A stretch of DNA of 11,675 nucleotides from Anaerolineales bacterium (GTDB taxonomy: Bacteria > Chloroflexota > Anaerolineae > 4572-78 > J111): assembly GCA_012032575.1 (NCBI GenBank), contig JAAUSP010000205.1:1-11675 (forward strand), given 5' to 3'. The position numbers were made by a program, and so were the translations under genes. Every line of letters begins with the position of its first letter. Position 1 is the stretch's first letter. The notes under the pieces are model-generated. The model saw only the letters and a program-made list of their open reading frames with translations. It was not told the origin of the DNA and made no database searches. Positions 7,663 through 11,675 of the stretch are shown in pieces.

Positions 7663-8690
7663 ATGGAAAAAATGAAAGCCTTAAGAAAAACTGCTTCCGG
7701 CGTGGGTCACGTCGAATTGTGCGAGGTGCCGCTCCCGGAGGTTGGCCCCGGCGAGGTGCTGATGAAAGTTTACGCCGCCGGCATCTGCGGCAGCGATTTG
7801 CTGATCCAGGAGGATCGCCACTTTTACCGCGCCCCGGTGACGCAGGGCCACGAGTTTGCCGGTCTGGCCTACAAAGTCGGCAAAAATGTCAGCCGGGTTA
7901 AGGAAGGCGACAAATTTGTGGCCGACATCGAGTGCGCCAGGGGCGAATGGCTGGGCGTCACCGTTGACGGTGCGCTGGCCCCGTATATGCGGGTGCCGGA
8001 GCATGTGGTCTATCGGGTGGCGGATCACGTTTCGCTGGATGATGCCTGCCTGGCCGAGCCGATTGTGGCCGTCCACCATCTAATCCAGGAGCGCGCCCAG
8101 GTGAAAGTGGGCGATGATGTGGTCGTGGTCGGTCCCGGCCCGATGGGAGTGATGGCCGTTCAATACGCCAAAATTTGCGGCGCGCGCGGGTCATTTTGGT
8201 CGGCCTGAAAAGCGATGAAAAACGATTGGAGATTGGCCGGCAGGTCGGCGCTGATCACATCGTCTATTCCGAAGATGATCCGGGCAAAGCCGTGATGGAC
8301 CTCACCAACGGCAAAGGGGCCGAGTTTGTGCTGGAATGTTCGGCCAGCGAGTTGGGCGTCCAGCACGCCATTGACTGCGCCCGCAAAGCCTACGAAGGGC
8401 CGGGCGGCAAAGGTGTCGTCGTTTTTATCAGCCTATGGGGCCAGAAGATTTCGGTCAATCTCGACCAGGTCAGCCTGGGTCAACTGGACATTCGCGGCAG
8501 TTGGAGATGGAATGGCCGCGAAACCTGGGAACATGCCGTTGACCTGCTCAACCGGGGCCTGTTCAACATCGGCCCGGTGATCACCGGTCATTATGAGCTG
8601 GAAGAGTGGGACAAAGCCTTCTCCAACCTGCGGGCCAAACAAGACCTGAAAGCCCTGATCCATCCGAATGGCTTGGGGTGGATGGGGTGA
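7663..8690 (+). CDS. Zinc-type alcohol/polyol dehydrogenase (MDR family), one frameshift, structural-zinc loop missing
   Basis: A medium-chain dehydrogenase, most like sorbitol/threonine-dehydrogenase-type enzymes that oxidise a polyol or sugar alcohol with NAD(P). The catalytic-zinc residues are C42 (GICGSD), H63-E64 (GHEFAG) and E132 (LAEP). The nucleotide-binding Rossmann motif is VVVVGPGPMG (153-162). One base is missing near 8179-8190, in a CGCGCGCGGG tract; the frame then continues RVILVGLKSDEKRLEIGRQVGADHIVY to the end. The repaired length is 342 residues, near family size. The four-cysteine structural-zinc lobe expected after GDKFVADIEC (C91) is absent: the sequence passes straight to ARGEWLGVTVDG, about 18-20 residues short. 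AGAGGA at 7648-7653 supports ATG 7663. Its neighbours (isomerase, kinase) suggest a role in converting a polyol to a ketose. Confidence 0.88.
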
Positions 8691-8700
8691 TAATGTGTTG

Positions 8701-8748
8701 CGTGGTGCGTGTTGCGTAATATAATCATTCCACGCACTACGCACCACG
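8701..8748. repeat. Heptanucleotide-based hairpin element, copy 2 (possible terminator)
   Basis: Arms at 8701-8717 and 8732-8748 pair at 15 of 17 positions around a 14-nt loop, the same dimensions as the element at 1430-1477. Units are GTGTTGC/GTGGTGC, and one more unit lies just before the left arm. It starts 10 nt after the dehydrogenase stop and is followed by TTTT (8749-8752), so it could serve as a terminator. Confidence 0.8.
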
Positions 8749-8750
8749 TT

Positions 8751-8773
8751 TTACCAAATTTAATTTTTGGTAA
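8751..8773. promoter_or_regulatory. AT-rich perfect inverted repeat, possible operator
   Basis: TTACCAAA (8751-8758) and TTTGGTAA (8766-8773) are exact inverted copies around a 7-nt A/T spacer. The dyad lies about 160 nt upstream of the SIS-domain gene in the largest spacer of the downstream half. It could be a repressor binding site or simply a weak hairpin next to the previous element. Confidence 0.35.
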
Positions 8774-8782
8774 CTACTCAGC

Positions 8783-8895
8783 CATGTCATTTCGACCGAA
8801 GGGAGAAATCTCCGAGGCCGATATAGCACGGCAGGGACGCTTCGCGTCGGCCTACGGCCTCGAAACCTGTCCTGAGCCTGTCGAAGGATGACATG
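8783..8895. repeat. TGTCATTTCGA-type repeat element, copy B (composite)
   Basis: The left end CATGTCATTTCGA (8783-8795) matches copy A at 3754; the right end ATGACATG (8888-8895) closes an inverted repeat. Inside are a perfect 8-bp stem CGAGGCCG/CGGCCTCG (8813-8820 and 8855-8862), an inner GACGC-TTC-GCGTC hairpin (8836-8848) and a CCTGTCCTGAGCCTGTCGAA segment (8866-8885), a motif I recognise from intergenic repeats in other bacterial genomes. The 60-codon ORF across it (8709-8891) is translated repeat, not a gene. Confidence 0.75.
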
Positions 8896-8932
8896 AGGGC
8901 TGAGTTGTTATATTTTTTGAAACGGACAAATC

Positions 8933-9535
8933 ATGGATAGTAACCAAATACTTGAACAAGCGAGAGCAATGATCCGGGCCGAAGGTGAGGTTATCACTGA
9001 CATCGCCAACCAACTGGATGAGTCGTTTGTGGAAATGGTGCATTTGGTCAGCGAGTGTCCCGGCAAAATTTTCATCACCGGCGCGGGCACGTCCGGCACC
9101 ATTGCTCGTCGCACGGCTCATCTGCTGGCCACCTGCGGGATGCCGGCTTTTTACATTAATTCAGCCGAAGCTTTGCACGGCCCTTCGGCGGCAGTCACAA
9201 TCGGCGATGTGATCATCGTCTTGTCAAAGGCCGGCAAAAGCGCTGAATTGAACCAGTTTGCGACGGTAGCCCGGCAGCGCGGGGCCAAAATCATTAGTTG
9301 GACCTGGGAACCGGAATCTGAACTGGCCAAACTCAGCGATGTGGTGGTGGTCATCCGCCCCGGCCCCAAAGGCGAAGGCGAAGGCGTGCTGCCCTTTGGC
9401 AGCTCGCTGGCCAATGGCGCGGTCGGCGACGCCCTGACCCTGATGGTCAAGCGGCTGCGCGGCTTTGACCTGGCCACCTTGACCCAAACCCACCCCTCCG
9501 GCGCAACCGCGGAGCTGGTTCGGAAGAAAGACTGA
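8933..9535 (+). CDS. SIS-domain sugar-phosphate isomerase (KpsF/GutQ-like, no CBS domains)
   Basis: A 200-residue soluble protein consisting of one SIS domain, the fold that binds and isomerises phosphosugars. Motifs in order: [18 protein letters not shown] (48-65, phosphosugar-binding loop), [10 protein letters not shown] (74-83), [14 protein letters not shown] (94-107) and a C-terminal LTQTHPSG (183-190). The SAEALHG and HPxG motifs point to the arabinose-5-phosphate isomerase (KdsD/GutQ) branch, but that branch usually carries two C-terminal CBS domains, absent here; total length is nearer to 6-phospho-3-hexuloisomerase (HxlB). No strong Shine-Dalgarno precedes ATG 8933; GAAACGGA is the best candidate. 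The frame is intact. Being next to an FGGY kinase and an aldolase, it probably interconverts the kinase product and its aldose or ketose isomer. Confidence 0.87.
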   Translation: MDSNQILEQARAMIRAEGEVITDIANQLDESFVEMVHLVSECPGKIFITGAGTSGTIARRTAHLLATCGMPAFYINSAEALHGPSAAVTIGDVIIVLSKAGKSAELNQFATVARQRGAKIISWTWEPESELAKLSDVVVVIRPGPKGEGEGVLPFGSSLANGAVGDALTLMVKRLRGFDLATLTQTHPSGATAELVRKKD

Positions 9536-9544
9536 CAAGAAAAA

Positions 9545-9603
9545 GGTAGCAGGGTAGCAAGTTGCAGGGGTGTGTTGTCCCCTGTCTACCGTCTACCGTC
9601 TAC
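9545..9603. repeat. Heptad-type inverted repeat between SIS and kinase genes
   Basis: A left arm of GTAGCAGG/GTAGCAA/GTTGCAG units (9545-9570) faces a right arm of three CTGTCTAC/CGTCTAC units (9579-9603). The core CAGGGG...CCCCTG stem (9565-9570 and 9579-9584) is perfect with an 8-nt loop; the outer heptads pair imperfectly. The upstream-extended start of the kinase ORF (9572) is translated repeat. Confidence 0.7.
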
Positions 9604-9625
9604 TATTTTCTCGGAGACATATCCA

Positions 9626-11182
9626 ATGGCAGATTATCTACTAGGCATTGATTACGGAACCGGCGGAGCCAAAGCATGCATCATCAACCCGGCGGGTGAG
9701 GTGCTGGGCTTTGCCTTTGAAGAATATCCTTTTTACCACGAAAAGCCGGGCTGGTCGGAGCACGACCCGGTCTTGTATTGGACTATCGCCTGCCGCTTGA
9801 TCAAAGCCTGTGTCGAGCAGGCCCACCTCAATCCCCAGGAGATTCGGGGGATTGCCTTATCGTCGGCGCTGCCCTCGATGGTGATGGTGGACAAGAACCA
9901 CAAGCCCATCGAACGGGCCTATAACCTGATGGACCGCCGCGCCACCAAAGAAGTCACATGGCTAAAGGAGAACATCGGCGAGGAGCGGATTAAAAAACTG
10001 ACCGCTAACCGCATCGAAGACCATCCAAGCCTGGTCAACCTGCTGTGGGAGAAAAACAACCGGCCCAGTTCGTTCAAACAAATCTACAAAGCTTTGACCA
10101 TTGACGGGTTTATTAACCTCAAAATGACCGGCCGCTCGGTTGCCAATTACAGCGCCGCCCCCTTCTACGGCGTCGCCTACGACCTGCTCAATGAGCGTTT
10201 CGATGCCCAAATGCTGGCCGACATCGGCATTGACCCGGCCATTCTGCCCGACCTGGGCCGCTGCGAAGAAATTGCCGGGGAACTGACCCCCGCAGCGGCG
10301 GCAGAAACGGGCCTTGTACCGGGCATCCCGGTGCTCGTGGGGCAGGTAGACTTTAATGCCAGTTGTATCGCCGCCGGCGTCACCGCGGAAGGCGACATCA
10401 TGAGCAACCTGGGCACGGTTGGCAACTTTGGCGTGGTCTTCAAAAACCCAGATTTTATGTTTTCGCCGGAGGGCCTGTCCATGATCAACCTGGCCTTCAC
10501 CGTTGACTCGGCCAATACCTATATGACCATTCCCTCCACCACCACCGGCGGCCAGTCCATTCGCTACCTGCGCGACCAGTTCTCGCAGTACGAAATCGAG
10601 GTCGAACGGGTGCTGGGCGTCTCGTCCTACGATTTGCTCAATATGCAAGCGGCCAAAGTTCCTTTGGGCAGCGATGGGCTGATTATCCTGCCCTATCTGA
10701 TGGGCGAGCGCACTCCCATTTGGGACACGGCAGCGCGGGGCGTCATTTTTGGTCTGTCGCTCACTCATACCAAGGGCCATCTCATCCGGGCCATGATGGA
10801 AGCGGTGGCTTACGCCCTGTACGACTCCTACCGGCTGATTAAAGATGCGGGTCTCAAAATCAACTATCCGCTCATCCTGAATGAAGGCGGGGCCGTCAGC
10901 AAGCTGTGGCGGCAAATCATCACCGATGTCTTCAACGTGCCGACGGTGCTGGTCAAGCGGCGCACCGGCGCGCCCTTTGGCGATGCCATCCTGGCCGGGG
11001 TAGCGACCGGCGTGTTCAAAGATTACTCCGTAGCCAAGGAATGGGCTGAGTATGTGGATGAAATGACGCCCAGCCAGGCCAATCACGACCAGTATATGGA
11101 ATACTTTGGGCTGTACAAACAAATCTACGAGCACGTCAAAGAGGATTTCCAGGCCCTGGCCAAGCTCAGAGATCGAGGTTAA
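9626..11182 (+). CDS. FGGY-family carbohydrate kinase (xylulokinase-like)
   Basis: An ATP-dependent sugar kinase of 518 residues, normal for the FGGY family. The N-terminal ATP/substrate domain opens [13 protein letters not shown] (7-19). The catalytic base is probably D242 in VGQVDFNAS (238-246), where many members have GxGDx[11 protein letters not shown] (261-269), [11 protein letters not shown] (357-367), [23 protein letters not shown] (371-393), [18 protein letters not shown] (419-436) and [11 protein letters not shown] (448-458) are the C-terminal FGGY landmarks. The usual SGQMHG and WxDxR substrate motifs read SSALPSM and NLMDRR here, so it is not an ordinary xylulokinase. I chose ATG 9626 (Shine-Dalgarno GGAG, 9 nt upstream) over the TTG/ATG extension from 9572, which is repeat sequence. 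The aldolase gene starts 2 nt after the stop, so the two are coupled. Confidence 0.92.
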   Translation: MADYLLGIDYGTGGAKACIINPAGEVLGFAFEEYPFYHEKPGWSEHDPVLYWTIACRLIKACVEQAHLNPQEIRGIALSSALPSMVMVDKNHKPIERAYNLMDRRATKEVTWLKENIGEERIKKLTANRIEDHPSLVNLLWEKNNRPSSFKQIYKALTIDGFINLKMTGRSVANYSAAPFYGVAYDLLNERFDAQMLADIGIDPAILPDLGRCEEIAGELTPAAAAETGLVPGIPVLVGQVDFNASCIAAGVTAEGDIMSNLGTVGNFGVVFKNPDFMFSPEGLSMINLAFTVDSANTYMTIPSTTTGGQSIRYLRDQFSQYEIEVERVLGVSSYDLLNMQAAKVPLGSDGLIILPYLMGERTPIWDTAARGVIFGLSLTHTKGHLIRAMMEAVAYALYDSYRLIKDAGLKINYPLILNEGGAVSKLWRQIITDVFNVPTVLVKRRTGAPFGDAILAGVATGVFKDYSVAKEWAEYVDEMTPSQANHDQYMEYFGLYKQIYEHVKEDFQALAKLRDRG

Positions 11183-11184
11183 TT

Positions 11185-11675
11185 ATGCCCCTGGTCAGCG
11201 CCAAAGAAATATTAATAGATGCCAGGGCCAGAAAATACGGCATTCCCAGTCTGCTGGCCGGCAACCTGGAAATGGTCCTGGGCCAGGTACGCGCCGCCGA
11301 AGCCGAAAACGCACCCCTCCTGTTGGCCTTTAACCAGGGCGTTACCCCACAGATTCCCCTGGAAATCGGAGTGCCGCTCATGGTTACGGCGGCCCGGCTG
11401 GCTACCGTGCCGGTGGCTACCATCCTGGATCACGGCCACAGCCTGGAAGACATTGTCAAAACCATCCAGCTTGGTTCGTCCTCGGTCATGTTCGATGGCT
11501 CGGACCTGCCCTACGAAGAAAACGTGCGGCAGACTGCTGAGATCGTCCGGGTGGCCCATGCAGTGGGCGTTTCGGTCGAAGCGGAATTGGGCAGCATCGG
11601 CGGTTCTTCCATCGAACTGGGTTACGCCGCCCCCGCTTCTACCGGCGAAACCCGCTCAGTACTTTACCGACCCCG
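11185..11675 (+). CDS. Class II (zinc) ketose-bisphosphate aldolase, 3' partial, probable frameshift
   Basis: The N-terminal half of a class II fructose-bisphosphate/tagatose-bisphosphate aldolase (FbaA/GatY/KbaY family), which cleaves a phosphorylated ketose to dihydroxyacetone phosphate and an aldehyde. It opens MPLVSAKEIL, as in the family, with the NLEMV motif at 27-31. ILDHGHSLEDI (80-90) holds the catalytic Asp (D82) and a zinc His (H83); GSSSVMFDGSDLPYEEN (97-113) and VEAELGSIGG (131-140) follow. After ELGYAAP the frame gives no family sequence, but the +1 frame gives PAKPAQYFTDP, the expected TDP motif. A one-base insertion is therefore likely between 11620 and 11657, best placed in the C5 run at 11630-11634. 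Start ATG 11185 lies 2 nt after the kinase stop, with GAGG just upstream. Confidence 0.88.
   Translation, partial: MPLVSAKEILIDARARKYGIPSLLAGNLEMVLGQVRAAEAENAPLLLAFNQGVTPQIPLEIGVPLMVTAARLATVPVATILDHGHSLEDIVKTIQLGSSSVMFDGSDLPYEENVRQTAEIVRVAHAVGVSVEAELGSIGGSSIELGYAAPASTGETRSVLYRP

Noticed and set aside
8709..8891. A 60-codon + strand ORF in the dehydrogenase-SIS spacer
   Set aside because: It is a translation through the heptad hairpin and the TGTCATTTCGA element, with no Shine-Dalgarno and no family likeness.
9572..9625. An upstream extension of the kinase start
   Set aside because: The 18 added residues ([10 protein letters not shown]...) derive from the CGTCTAC repeat; the family N-terminus begins at [11 protein letters not shown].
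9962..11134. A 390-codon open frame on the minus strand
   Set aside because: It lies wholly antisense to the FGGY kinase, whose motifs are unmistakable. Its translation has no recognisable domain and is the kind of shadow frame GC-rich codons produce.
1..11675. tRNA, rRNA or riboswitch genes
   Set aside because: I looked through the spacers on both strands and saw no tRNA cloverleaf, rRNA-like segment or recognisable riboswitch core; the spacers are accounted for by repeats and hairpins.

Overview
The window is bacterial, GC-rich (by eye in the mid-50s percent) and coded entirely on the + strand. It reads as one sugar or polyol uptake-and-catabolism locus. Gene content and the families of intergenic hairpin repeats resemble those I associate with Chloroflexota (Anaerolineae-type) metagenomic genomes. 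That assignment is an inference from style, not from a marker gene.

Layout: (1) 2-1400, C-terminal part of an extracellular sugar-binding lipoprotein, entered within its Ala/Pro linker and broken by two single-base frameshifts; (2) 1401-1638, a spacer with three hairpins; (3) 1639-2592 and 2606-3730, two ABC sugar permeases (MalF-like, then MalG-like), the second with an unusual extracytoplasmic insert; (4) 3882-5535, a divergent GroEL-like chaperonin with one frameshift, flanked on both sides by repetitive hairpins; (5) 5693-6689, a protein made of six Asp-box beta-propeller repeats, with two frameshifts; (6) 6722-7627, a TIM-barrel sugar isomerase/epimerase; (7) 7663-8690, a zinc-type dehydrogenase with one frameshift; (8) 8691-8932, a repeat-rich spacer; (9) 8933-9535, a SIS-domain sugar-phosphate isomerase; (10) 9626-11182, an FGGY sugar kinase; (11) 11185 to the end, a class II aldolase, 3' partial and probably with one more frameshift.

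A coherent reading is import by the ABC system (its ATPase is not in this window), oxidation of a polyol by the dehydrogenase, isomerisation or epimerisation by the TIM-barrel enzyme, phosphorylation by the FGGY kinase, isomerisation by the SIS protein and aldol cleavage by the class II aldolase. The substrate cannot be read from sequence. The chaperonin/propeller pair does not fit sugar catabolism and is the most unusual content: the chaperonin appears to lack two of the aspartates needed for ATP hydrolysis in GroEL.

Two cautions. First, seven single-base frameshifts occur in five genes, several at homopolymers or short repeats, and motifs are intact on both sides; this looks more like sequencing or assembly error than gene decay. 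Second, several spacers hold repeat-derived hairpins (heptanucleotide-based elements and TGTCATT-bounded elements), so apparent ORFs overlapping them are not genes.
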